Positions 15,941 to 24,580 of a stretch of DNA of 64,000 bases are shown piece after piece (positions within the stretch are counted from its first letter, which is position 1; every line of letters begins with the position of its first letter). Origin of the DNA: DATJOJ01 sp035507035 (lineage in GTDB: Bacteria; Acidobacteriota; Terriglobia; Terriglobales; Acidobacteriaceae); NCBI GenBank assembly GCA_035507035.1, contig DATJOJ010000035.1, positions 215,429 to 279,428 on the forward strand. The letters are read 5' to 3'. A model generated the notes under the pieces. It was given only the letters and a program-made list of their open reading frames with translations, was not told where the DNA came from and ran no database searches. Both the position numbers and the translations under genes were made by a program.

Positions 15941-16864
15941 GTGCTAAGGGCGCTCTTCATTTATCTTTCGGAGAGCCGCCGCCTGCGGGCATTCGCCGAA
16001 AATTCCTTCGGCCAGAAGTTTTCCGCCCGTTTTGTTGCCGGCAATCAAGTGGATGATGCGCTTCGCGTCACGCGCGCGGTCAACGACACTGGCCTGAGCG
16101 TTTCCGTCGACAATCTCGGAGAAAATGTCACTAATGTTGACGAGGCCCGCGCCAGCGCTGTGCTTTATCACCAGCTTCTCGACGACATCGCCTCCCAAAA
16201 GCTCAACGCCAACATCAGTCTCAAGCTGACCCATATGGGATTGGATGTTGACCAAAAGCTGGCTTACGATCAGGTCTCAGCGCTGGTTGCCAAAGCCGCG
16301 GGCATGAATCCGAAGAATTTTGTGCGTGTGGATATGGAAGGTTCGGCGTATACCCAGCGCACGCTGGATTTCGTTCACGAACTGCATCGCCGGCCAGGCC
16401 ATCAGGGTTGCGTCGGCGCGGTGATTCAGGCGTATATGCGGCGCTCCGAGGCTGATATCGAAAAGCTGTTGTCGGAGAGCATTCGCATTCGGCTGTGTAA
16501 AGGCGCTTACAAAGAACCGCCAGACATCGCCTTTCAGAAGAAATCGGAAGTAGACGCCAACTACGTCAAGCTGATGAAAATTCTCATGAAAAGCCAGGTC
16601 TATCACGGCCTGGCCACCCACGATGAGAAGATCATCAACCAAGCGAAGACTTTCGCTCTGCAGGAAAAAATCTCTCGCGACTCCTTTGAGTTCCAGATGC
16701 TCTACGGCATCCGCCGCGACTTGCAGCAGAAATTGGCTAAAGATGGGTGGCGCATGAGGGTCTACATTCCCTTCGGAACCGAGTGGTATCCGTATCTTAT
16801 GCGGCGCTTGGCGGAACGCCCGGCCAATGTCCTATTCCTCGCCAAAAACCTGCTGCGAAAGTAA
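15941..16864 (+). CDS. Proline dehydrogenase
   Basis: A monofunctional FAD enzyme of 307 residues that oxidises L-proline to pyrroline-5-carboxylate at the membrane, passing electrons to quinone. Family motifs are all present: the RFVAGNQVDDAL segment, GCVGAVIQAYMRRSEADIEK, the RLCKGAYKEP loop, EFQMLYGIRRDLQQ and the C-terminal YIPFGTEWYPYLMRRLAERP. No P5C dehydrogenase domain is fused or adjacent, so the second step is encoded elsewhere. Start is a GTG (chosen for family length). The next gene begins 46 nt downstream on the same strand. Confidence 0.93.
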   Translation: MLRALFIYLSESRRLRAFAENSFGQKFSARFVAGNQVDDALRVTRAVNDTGLSVSVDNLGENVTNVDEARASAVLYHQLLDDIASQKLNANISLKLTHMGLDVDQKLAYDQVSALVAKAAGMNPKNFVRVDMEGSAYTQRTLDFVHELHRRPGHQGCVGAVIQAYMRRSEADIEKLLSESIRIRLCKGAYKEPPDIAFQKKSEVDANYVKLMKILMKSQVYHGLATHDEKIINQAKTFALQEKISRDSFEFQMLYGIRRDLQQKLAKDGWRMRVYIPFGTEWYPYLMRRLAERPANVLFLAKNLLRK

Positions 16865-16898
16865 CTTCCGGCTCCGAGAATTTGCCTACCTTTCTTGC

Positions 16899-16904
16899 TA
16901 CCAT
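16899..16904 (+). promoter_or_regulatory. Extended -10 element, leaderless geometry
   Basis: TGC-TACCAT ends 6 nt before the GTG chosen for the SirB1-like gene, the same spacing as at gatB. The AAGGAG next to the GTG is too close to serve as a Shine-Dalgarno. Confidence 0.4.
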
Positions 16905-16910
16905 GAAGGA

Positions 16911-17765
16911 GTGAGGTACGACAGTCAAAATAGCTTAGCCGAGACCTTTGCCGCTCTGGTCGGTCCTGAGATCGCAGATGAGAATGTCGACCTGCTGCGC
17001 GCCGCGTTGACCATCGCGCGCACCGAATACCCCGATCTGGATTGCGACGCGTACGTCGCTCGCGTGGATGAGCTTGCCCGCACCGCCGAGGCGCGCATTA
17101 GCGAGATCGGAGACGCCGGGCAGACCATCGCCGCGCTGAATCATGTGCTCTTCACCGAGGCCGGATTGCGCGGAAATCGCGAAAACTATTACGATCCTCG
17201 CAATTCGTTTCTGAACGATGTCCTCGACCGTCGCCTCGGAATTCCAATCACATTGGCCGTGCTCTATATGGAAGTCGGCCGCCGGTTGGGGTTCCCATTG
17301 TTTGGCGTGGGCATGCCCGGCCATTTTTTGTTGAAGCACTATGACATCGACGGCAAAGAAACGCTGATTGATTGCTTCAACGGCGGCGATATTCTTAGTG
17401 CGCAGGACTGCCAGCAGAGACTGGATGAAATCTATTCCGGGCAGATGACGCTGCGGCCGGAGTTTTTATTCGCCGTCAGCCGCCGCCAGATTCTGACTCG
17501 CATTTTGAACAATCTCAAGACCATCTACATGGCCGCGCGCAATTTTCGCAAGACGCTGCCGCTGATTGATCTGGTGCTGGTGATTTATCCACGTTCGCCG
17601 GAAGACGTAAAACAGCGTGCCACGCTGCGTTACAGTCTTGGCCAAAACAAGGGCGCCGCCGAGGATCTGGAAAGTTATTTGAAGATGTCTCCCGATGCCT
17701 CCGACGCGGACGAGATTCGCCAAACCGCTCTCTCCATCCGGCGAATGCTAGCCTTGATGAACTAG
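16911..17765 (+). CDS. SirB1-like transglutaminase-fold/TPR protein
   Basis: A protein of 284 residues in the SirB1/YchA family: an N-terminal helical region, a transglutaminase-like core and a C-terminal tetratricopeptide-type region. Diagnostic blocks are YYDPRNSFLNDVLDRRLGIP, AVLYMEVGRRLGFPLFGVGM and PGHFLLKH, then DCFNGGDIL. The C-terminal third (LPLIDLVLVIYPRSPEDVKQ...SLGQNKGAAEDLESYLK) is TPR-like. The molecular function of this family is not known. The GTG at 16911 gives the usual family N-terminus; an in-frame upstream start at 16827 would overlap the proline dehydrogenase end. Confidence 0.85.
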   Translation: MRYDSQNSLAETFAALVGPEIADENVDLLRAALTIARTEYPDLDCDAYVARVDELARTAEARISEIGDAGQTIAALNHVLFTEAGLRGNRENYYDPRNSFLNDVLDRRLGIPITLAVLYMEVGRRLGFPLFGVGMPGHFLLKHYDIDGKETLIDCFNGGDILSAQDCQQRLDEIYSGQMTLRPEFLFAVSRRQILTRILNNLKTIYMAARNFRKTLPLIDLVLVIYPRSPEDVKQRATLRYSLGQNKGAAEDLESYLKMSPDASDADEIRQTALSIRRMLALMN

Positions 17766-17786
17766 GATCGAATCTCCTAAATTCAT

Positions 17787-17805
17787 CGAGCGTGCTGCAC
17801 GCTCG
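17787..17805. terminator. Perfect palindrome between convergent genes
   Basis: A 19-nt palindrome with 9-bp arms CGAGCGTGC / GCACGCTCG lies in the 140-nt gap between the SirB1-like gene and the convergent kinase. It has no U-tract and is likely a bidirectional terminator or attenuator. Confidence 0.45.
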
Positions 17806-17906
17806 CATATAGGCTCGTCTGTCTCAAGGCAACTCCCCGGCGCAACGAGAACCAATCGTGTAGTACCTCGCGATGAATGGATCCGGGCTTTCGGTGAAAA
17901 GTGAAG

Positions 17907-20294
17907 TTACTGTGGCAGCCCAATCTTCCGCATCAGATCAGCGTATCGCGGATCCGAGCGCAGCGGGTCCAGCGCAGGATAGCGGATGCCCATGGTCAAT
18001 TCATCATCGTCAGTTGCGAGCGCCTTTTGCAGATACTGAAATGCCCTTTCGTGATCTCCCGCCAACGTCAGTGCAGCAGCCAGGTCAGCGATCACGTCGC
18101 CGCCGTGCTCATTCGCTGCCTGAAGTGCCTGCGCGTATCCGTGAGCGTCACCGCTCCAGGAGCCAGTAGTAGAAAATCCGGACTTTTGGAACTCCCTGAC
18201 AGCTTCTGGAAAATTGCCGGTGGTGGCGTAAAGCATCGACAGTTTGTAGTGGGCTGGCGAAAAGTTTGGATCGCGCTCGAGCGTCTTACTAAATTGCGCC
18301 AGGGCCTCCGGATATCGATGCGACACCATCAACGCCGCTGCATAGTTTGTGTTCACGATCGACGAGAGCGGATCCAGCGAGAGCGCCGTGCGAAGCTCTG
18401 CTAAGGCTTCGTCAAATCGCTTTTCCGGAAGGAGGTAGCCGAAGCCATAGAAATAATGCGCGGTCGCGTCGTTGGGATTGAGGTCCAGAGCACGATGGAA
18501 TTCCGCTTCCGCCTCATCCCACTTCCACAGCATGCAGAGCGTCAGGCCGCGGGCCGTGTGAGCCTCGGGCAATGAGTCGTCCAATTGCAGGGCTTTTCGC
18601 GTGGCCTCATCGGCCATCACGTGAGCTTGCGACCACGGGATGCCGTCCACATAGCTCGGAATTACGTTGTACGTGCTGGCAAGCCCCGTGTAGGCCAGGG
18701 CATAGTTGGGGTCCGCCGCGATCGCCTGTTGAAACAGGTCGATACTTTTCTTTAGACCCTCCGGCGTCCGTCCATACCACAGCTGTCTTCCCTCGAGATA
18801 CAGACGATAGGCTTCCGGATTCGTGGTTCCAGCTTTGCCCAGGCGTTGCTGCTCAGCCCCATTGAGACGGATTCGCAAGCCGCCCGAGATGTCGCGCGCA
18901 ATGTCGCCTTGTAGCTCGGTGATGTCGGCTAGCTTGCGTTCATAACGCGAGCCCCACAGTTCCGTACCGTCAGCCGTGTTTACGAGGTCGGCTTGCACGC
19001 CCACTTCGTCGCCATGCTGAGTGATGCGTCCGAGCAGCAATGCACTCACACCAAGCTCTTGGCCGATTTTCTGCGGATCGTCTTCTTTGCCCTTGAAGCG
19101 GAACACCGTACTTCGCGCCATCACCTTGGTATTCGGCAGTTGCGAAAGGGAACTGATCAGGCTCTCGGTGAGACCGTCGCTGAGGTATTCATTGTTGGGA
19201 TCGTTGGTGGCGTTGACGAACGGTAGCACGGCAATCGAGCTGACCTTTTGCGTGACCGATTTTCCATGCAAGAAAAACGCGACCGCAGCGGCGGCAGCGA
19301 TTAGCAAGATCGCAACCGCGCCGATCATCAAATAAGCTCGCGATCGGTCCGGAGCGGCCGCCACCGAAGCCGATGAAATCAGGCCTGAGCTTGCTGCTTC
19401 CACCCCCACCGCTCCTGACCTCGAACTGGAAACAAGATCGCGCTTCAGACGTGCCAAGTCGGTTCGCAGATCGGCCGCACTCTGATACCGCAAATTGCGG
19501 TCTTTTTCCAGCGCCTTGTTGATGATCCTTTCCAGTTCGGGCGGAAGATCCGGGTTTAGTCGCGTCGGTGGAGCCGGGGCGCGCTCCAGAATGGCGTTAA
19601 AGATAACTGCAGAGCTCTCGCCGCGAAATGGCAACGTGCCAGTCGCCATCTCGTAGAGCACCGCGCCAAAAGAAAACAAATCTGTGCGGGCATCCAACTC
19701 TTTCGCCCGAGCCTGCTCGGGCGACATGTAGCTTACCGTGCCAACGGTCGATCCGGCTTGCGTCAAATGTTGATCGTCGATGGTGCGGGTTTGCAGGTTA
19801 TCCGATGTAGCCACGTTGCCCGCCGGAGTCACTTTCGCCAACCCAAAATCCAAAACTTTCGCGTGGTCCCGCTTCGTGACAAAAATGTTGGCAGGTTTGA
19901 TATCGCGATGAACGATTCCCGCCGAATGCGCGGCATCCAGCGCATCGGCAATTTCAATCGCCAGCGAGAGAGCCTCCTCCATATCCAACGGCTGCCCGGC
20001 GATCTTTTGCTTCAACGTCTGACCTTCCAGAAGTTCCATCACGATGAAGGAATGCCCTTCATGGCGGCCAATCTCATGGATCGTACAGATATTCGGATGA
20101 TTCAGGGCCGATGCAGCCCTCGCCTCGCGACGAAAGCGCTCGAGCGATTGCGGGTCCTGCGCGAGATCTTCCGGGAGAAATTTCAGTGCAACGAAGCGGC
20201 CCAACTCAAGATCTTCGGCCTTATAAACGACACCCATCCCGCCTCCGCCAAGCTTTTCCACCATGCGGTAATGCGAGATGGTTTGGCCAATCAT
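17907..20294 (-). CDS. Serine/threonine protein kinase with TPR receptor region
   Basis: A 795-residue membrane-anchored Hanks-type kinase. The kinase domain (1-280) is complete: Gly loop GGGGMGVVY (16-24), catalytic Lys K38, HRDIKPAN (129-136) and DFG (149-151). A single helix (near 320-345, LMIGAVAILLIAAAAAVAFF) is followed by an extracytoplasmic FlgO/adenylate-cyclase-associated-type domain (SIAVLPFVNATNDPNNEYLS ... GVSALLLGRI) and a TPR array to the C-terminus (for example DEAEAEFHRALDLNPNDATA). This layout suggests that an envelope or protein-interaction signal is coupled to cytoplasmic phosphorylation. It diverges from a second kinase across 128 nt. TACCAT lies 10 nt before the ATG. Confidence 0.93.
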   Translation of the reverse strand: MIGQTISHYRMVEKLGGGGMGVVYKAEDLELGRFVALKFLPEDLAQDPQSLERFRREARAASALNHPNICTIHEIGRHEGHSFIVMELLEGQTLKQKIAGQPLDMEEALSLAIEIADALDAAHSAGIVHRDIKPANIFVTKRDHAKVLDFGLAKVTPAGNVATSDNLQTRTIDDQHLTQAGSTVGTVSYMSPEQARAKELDARTDLFSFGAVLYEMATGTLPFRGESSAVIFNAILERAPAPPTRLNPDLPPELERIINKALEKDRNLRYQSAADLRTDLARLKRDLVSSSRSGAVGVEAASSGLISSASVAAAPDRSRAYLMIGAVAILLIAAAAAVAFFLHGKSVTQKVSSIAVLPFVNATNDPNNEYLSDGLTESLISSLSQLPNTKVMARSTVFRFKGKEDDPQKIGQELGVSALLLGRITQHGDEVGVQADLVNTADGTELWGSRYERKLADITELQGDIARDISGGLRIRLNGAEQQRLGKAGTTNPEAYRLYLEGRQLWYGRTPEGLKKSIDLFQQAIAADPNYALAYTGLASTYNVIPSYVDGIPWSQAHVMADEATRKALQLDDSLPEAHTARGLTLCMLWKWDEAEAEFHRALDLNPNDATAHYFYGFGYLLPEKRFDEALAELRTALSLDPLSSIVNTNYAAALMVSHRYPEALAQFSKTLERDPNFSPAHYKLSMLYATTGNFPEAVREFQKSGFSTTGSWSGDAHGYAQALQAANEHGGDVIADLAAALTLAGDHERAFQYLQKALATDDDELTMGIRYPALDPLRSDPRYADLMRKIGLPQ

Positions 20295-20405
20295 GCGACC
20301 CGCAATGGTAGGCGGGCTGGCGGGGACAAGTCAACGCTGGCTTTGAGTTGGTTTCTGCCGCAGTGAAAGGCCAGCGCAGCAGTAGATCAGCCTTTTTGGA
20401 CACAG

Positions 20406-20411
20406 TATAAT
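20406..20411 (+). promoter_or_regulatory. -10 element of the second kinase gene
   Basis: Consensus TATAAT ends 11 nt before the ATG of the plus-strand kinase. It is close enough for a very short leader, and no Shine-Dalgarno is seen in between. Confidence 0.5.
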
Positions 20412-20422
20412 CACGCGCACAG

Positions 20423-23158
20423 ATGCCACTGAATGCGGGCACTAAACTCGGCCCCTACGAGATCCAGTCCCCGCTGGGAGCTGGCGGTATGGGCGAGGTC
20501 TATCGCGCCCTCGATACTCGCCTCGACCGTATCGTTGCCATCAAGGTTCTGCCTTCGCATCTTTCCGCTGACCCGGAATTGAAGCAGCGCCTGGAGCGGG
20601 AAGCCAAGGCCATTTCGGCGCTCCAGCATCCCAATATCTGCACTCTGTACGACATCGGAACCCAGGACGGCACCAACTTCCTGGTGATGGAATATCTCGA
20701 GGGCCAGACCCTCGCCGAGCGTCTGCAAAAAGGGCCGCTGCCTATCGATCAAATTCTGAAGATTGGGGCAGAAATCGCGGCAGCCCTGGCCAAGGCCCAT
20801 CAACAGGGAATTATTCATCGTGATCTGAAACCCGGCAACATCATGCTGACCAAGGCCGGCGCCAAACTGATGGACTTTGGCCTGGCCAAACCAAAACTGT
20901 CGATTCCGTCCCAAGCGGTCGGCCCTTTTACTCCTTCTACGCCGACAATGAACCTGGCTTCGCTCACTTCGGCGGCCTCGCCGCTCACCCAGAAAGGCTC
21001 AATCGTCGGAACGTTTCAATACATGGCCCCGGAAATTCTGCAAGGCGGCGAAGCTGACGCGCGCAGCGATCTCTTCAGTTTCGGCTGTGTGCTCTACGAA
21101 ATGACTACCGGGCGGCACGCTTTCGAGGGCAAATCTCAACTCAGCGTGTTCACTGCCATCCTGGAAAAAGACCCAGAACCGGTCAGCGCCAGTCAGCCGC
21201 TTGCCCCGCCGCTACTGGATCGCGTGGTCCGCGCCTGCCTCGCCAAAGATTCGTCCGACCGCATCCAGTCTGCGCACGACGTCGCTATGGACCTGCGATG
21301 GGCCTCCGAATCGCAGGCCGAATCCGCGGGGGCGGAGTCCTCCCAGACTTCTCCACTCTTCAACAAATCCACTACTCCCTTGATCGCGGCCATATTGCTC
21401 GTCTTCATCGCCGTCGCCGTATTCGCCGGATACCGCTGGGCGAGGTCCACGGAATCTGCGGTGTCGATCCACGCTGAAATCCCATCCCCCGAGAGGTTCT
21501 CGCTCGACGCCACTGGCGACGCTGGCGGTATGCCAGTGCTCTCACCGCAGGGAGATAAGATCGCTTTCGTCGCTCATTCCGGCGAAACTAAGCTGCTGTT
21601 TGTGCGCTCCCTCAACAGTGACGGTGCGCAAGCCCTCGACGGCACAGCTGGCGCAGCCCATCCTTTCTGGTCGCCCGATGGCCGCTACATTGGTTTCTTT
21701 GCCGGCGGTCAGTTGATGAAAATCCCCGCCGCAGGCGGACCCGCGACTGCCATCGCCGTCGCTCCGAATGCTCGCGGCGGAAGCTGGGGCACGAGCGACA
21801 TGATTGTCTTCGCGCCGAACTTTGAGGGCCCGCTGGCCAAAGTAAGCGCCCAAGGCGGGCTCGTTACTCCGGCAAGCGTCATTGATCCCAACAAGCACTC
21901 CACTCATCGTTGGCCGTGGTTCCTGCCCGATGGCAAGCATTTCATTTTTTTCGCCGGTAATCATTTTGGTGGCGATCCCGGCCAGAACGGAGCCTACTTC
22001 GGGTCAGTCGACAACACTCAGTCGCATCTGCTTGTCGCAACCGATTCCGCTGCTCAATACGCATCTGGTTACCTGCTTTATCACGCTGCTACAGCGCTAG
22101 TGGCTCACCCCTTCGATCCAGAGTCAGGTACTTTATCGGGAACGCCGGTTCCGGTGGTGAACAATCTCCGCGATGACGTGGGCGTGTGGCGCAGCATCTT
22201 CGCCGTCTCGCAGAATGGTTTCCTGATTTATCAACTGGGCAGCACAGACTCGGCGAAGAGCCACTTTGTGGTCTTCGACCGCTCGGGGAAGGCGCTGGCG
22301 GACTACAATCCGCAGGAAGCCACGATCACCGATGCGCGCGCGCTGTTGGGCGTACGCGACGTACGCCTCTCTCCCGATAACCAGCGGGTCGCATTTGCCA
22401 ACGGTACTGGCATCTGGACGTTCGATTTCGAACGCAAAACCCGCACGCGAATTACCTTCAGTGAGCAGCCGGTTCAGGAGCCCGCCTGGTCTCCGGATGG
22501 GAAGTCGCTCCTGTTCCTGGCGCAAGTTGGCAGCGGCGGCGGAGGCGCCGAAATCCGCTCTAAAGCCGCCGATGGCAGTGGCAGTGAGCAGAAGTTACTG
22601 GCCGAGCTGAACAACTATCACCACCCAGAATGGTCACGCGACGGAAAATATCTAACCTATCTTTGGGGTAACGGCGAAAAGACGGTCTCCCTCTGGATAA
22701 AGCCCGTTAACGGAGACGCCAAGCCGGTCGTGATTGTCCAGCCGCCTTCGCCGCAGTCGAATATCTTCAATTATCGAATTTCGCCCGACAGTCGCTGGGT
22801 GGCGTATCAGTCCGACGAATCCGGACAGGTCGAAATCTATATAACCAGTTTCCCTGATGGAAAAGGGAAGTGGCGGGTATCGACGAATGGCGGCGCGTAT
22901 CCCGCGTGGGGTGGAAGCAGCAAGGAAATATTCTATGAAAATCTCACCGCCGATATTTTTGTCTGCCCACTGAATGCGAAGGAAGCGGAACTAGAGGTGG
23001 GAACGCCGCAGCGCTTATTCCACGCTGCCTCGCCCGGAGTTGGGATACCGTTTGACATCTTCTCCGATGGCAAGAGCCTGATTGTGAACCACTCCGAAGA
23101 AGAAGCTCAGGTCCCGCTACAGTTGGTCACGAACTGGCCCGCGGAACTCAAGAAGTAA
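20423..23158 (+). CDS. Serine/threonine protein kinase with WD40/PD40 propeller
   Basis: A 911-residue Hanks-type kinase fused to a TolB-like beta-propeller. Kinase motifs: GAGGMGEVY (19-27), K41, HRDLKPGN (132-139), DFG (151-153) and GTFQYMAPE. A single membrane helix (around 315-340, LIAAILLVFIAVAVFAGYRW) precedes the propeller, whose PD40 blades are recognisable by WSPDGRYIGFFAGG, WSPDGKSLLFLA, WSRDGKYLTYLW and SPDSRWVAYQS. The propeller should lie in the periplasm and act as the sensor; its ligand is unknown. The gene diverges from the TPR kinase and converges on the VWA gene. Confidence 0.94.
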   Translation: MPLNAGTKLGPYEIQSPLGAGGMGEVYRALDTRLDRIVAIKVLPSHLSADPELKQRLEREAKAISALQHPNICTLYDIGTQDGTNFLVMEYLEGQTLAERLQKGPLPIDQILKIGAEIAAALAKAHQQGIIHRDLKPGNIMLTKAGAKLMDFGLAKPKLSIPSQAVGPFTPSTPTMNLASLTSAASPLTQKGSIVGTFQYMAPEILQGGEADARSDLFSFGCVLYEMTTGRHAFEGKSQLSVFTAILEKDPEPVSASQPLAPPLLDRVVRACLAKDSSDRIQSAHDVAMDLRWASESQAESAGAESSQTSPLFNKSTTPLIAAILLVFIAVAVFAGYRWARSTESAVSIHAEIPSPERFSLDATGDAGGMPVLSPQGDKIAFVAHSGETKLLFVRSLNSDGAQALDGTAGAAHPFWSPDGRYIGFFAGGQLMKIPAAGGPATAIAVAPNARGGSWGTSDMIVFAPNFEGPLAKVSAQGGLVTPASVIDPNKHSTHRWPWFLPDGKHFIFFAGNHFGGDPGQNGAYFGSVDNTQSHLLVATDSAAQYASGYLLYHAATALVAHPFDPESGTLSGTPVPVVNNLRDDVGVWRSIFAVSQNGFLIYQLGSTDSAKSHFVVFDRSGKALADYNPQEATITDARALLGVRDVRLSPDNQRVAFANGTGIWTFDFERKTRTRITFSEQPVQEPAWSPDGKSLLFLAQVGSGGGGAEIRSKAADGSGSEQKLLAELNNYHHPEWSRDGKYLTYLWGNGEKTVSLWIKPVNGDAKPVVIVQPPSPQSNIFNYRISPDSRWVAYQSDESGQVEIYITSFPDGKGKWRVSTNGGAYPAWGGSSKEIFYENLTADIFVCPLNAKEAELEVGTPQRLFHAASPGVGIPFDIFSDGKSLIVNHSEEEAQVPLQLVTNWPAELKK

Positions 23159-23227
23159 GCCCCACACGGCAAATCCGCCTCTGAGAATGCTTGCAGTGCG
23201 GTGCGTTTATCGCGGTTGGCCGGTATA

Positions 23228-23247
23228 GCGGATTCTCGCGAATCCGC
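23228..23247. terminator. Hairpin between convergent kinase and VWA genes
   Basis: Perfect 8-bp stem GCGGATTC / GAATCCGC with a 4-nt loop in the 102-nt convergent gap. It could stop transcription from both sides. Confidence 0.5.
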
Positions 23248-23260
23248 CATACTCTGCTCC

Positions 23261-24199
23261 TTACTTCAGCGACGGTACCCAGACAGAATCCGCAGCCGCC
23301 AGTTCTACACCCGAAAGCTCGGTGCTGAGGTCAACCGACTGCCACTTGGCCTTCGTTCCGGCTTTCGCCGTGAAGCTCAAAAGATACTGATTGTCGATCG
23401 CCTTCTGGATCTGGTCGAGATAGGGCTTAAAGCTTACCGGACTTTGCAGGCCCAAATAGAACGCCTGCCCGCCGGTCAGGTCCGCCAACTCACCCATGGT
23501 CATCTGTCCACTGACCGCCGTCCAATGGTTGCGGCGGAAGTAGCCAACGCCGGGAGTATAGATCGTGTTGATAATCGTGCCGGTTTTCATGGCGACGTCT
23601 TTGGCGGAATCCATGTCCGAGTTGATTCGGATGCCATGCCAATCCGGCCCACGGCGCGCACGGTCAATTCCATCCGTCACCATAATGATCGACCGCCGAT
23701 TCTCATTCGTCGGCCAGCGCTTCATCAAATCGATGACCGACAGGTAAGGGCTGCCATACGCACCCTCAGAGCCCAGCGGCAACCGTAGTGCATTCGCAGC
23801 GCTGGCATGGTCTGTGGTGAAATCTTGCGTGATCTGCACGGTTGCATTTCTCATGTAACCCACCGCCACCGCGGTCGTGTTGGGCTGGGCCTTGATGAAG
23901 GCCCGCAGATCATCAAGATTGGAACCCAGGCTCGTATCCGACGCGTCGTCGATCAGAATAAAGAGGTCCAGACCGGCGCGGTCGCCTTTCGCCGCCACCC
24001 ACTCCGTCACCGGCAGGCGTTCCTTTCCCTGCTTTACGAAAACTTCGTCAGAATTGATTTGAGGTACTGGTTTGTTGCCACGCACAGAAGCCGTAACCGT
24101 CATTTTGACCGTCGAGGTCTCTTGCGCCTGCAGCGGCACAATGCTCAGAATCACCGCCGCCATGCTTAATGCCGAAAAAATTGAGTTCTTTAATTTCAT
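23261..24199 (-). CDS. Secreted VWA-domain protein
   Basis: A protein of 312 residues with a signal peptide (MKLKNSIFSALSMAAVILSI, cleavage near LQAQ). A VWFA-related region follows: DLFILIDDASDTSLGSNLDD carries a divergent MIDAS-like D-x-S-x-S, and SIIMVTDGID the later Asp. It is typical of the acidobacterial VWFA-related family, usually extracytoplasmic and of unknown ligand. An AAAGGAAA Shine-Dalgarno lies before the ATG. It stands alone, converging with the PD40 kinase. Confidence 0.85.
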   Translation of the reverse strand: MKLKNSIFSALSMAAVILSIVPLQAQETSTVKMTVTASVRGNKPVPQINSDEVFVKQGKERLPVTEWVAAKGDRAGLDLFILIDDASDTSLGSNLDDLRAFIKAQPNTTAVAVGYMRNATVQITQDFTTDHASAANALRLPLGSEGAYGSPYLSVIDLMKRWPTNENRRSIIMVTDGIDRARRGPDWHGIRINSDMDSAKDVAMKTGTIINTIYTPGVGYFRRNHWTAVSGQMTMGELADLTGGQAFYLGLQSPVSFKPYLDQIQKAIDNQYLLSFTAKAGTKAKWQSVDLSTELSGVELAAADSVWVPSLK

Positions 24200-24580
24200 A
24201 GTCGTTTCCTTTGTGAAATTTCGTTACTTGCAAATTGCTTTGTCATCTGTCCGCCTCGGCTACTATGCCGCTTCGACGGCCTCGCGCACATCACGCGATA
24301 GGAAGTTTGTTGGGTACTACTTCGGTGAGTGCGGGGAGTACCACTATCGGACAGGCCGACCTCGCGCTAACTTGGCGGCGTGGACGGGCGAACTGATGGC
24401 GCAAGCTTGCGCTATCGCCTGGTTGCAACAATCATCGTGCTTCCACCTTCCGGGTTATGCAAGAAGGAGAAGCCGCCGCCCGGGAGATGGAGCGGGCAGC
24501 ACGCGCGGCTGTTCTTCTGCGCCGCTCAAAGTTGCTACTCACTTGTGAACGTTCGTCTCGATGCAACGCGCTCTCGGCTT
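24200..24580. other. Intergenic region, no gene recognised
   Basis: This 381-nt stretch separates the VWA gene start from the end of the large surface protein gene. It must hold the VWA promoter. Short open frames cross it but show no family resemblance or ribosome-binding site. A perfect 14-nt palindrome GCGCAAGCTTGCGC lies at 24399-24412. I see no repeat element of the kinds found elsewhere in the window. Confidence 0.5.

Noticed and set aside
24200..24580. A decayed gene in the gap between the VWA and surface-protein genes
   Set aside because: Translations in all frames gave no family-like stretch and no start signal, so it is reported only as intergenic.
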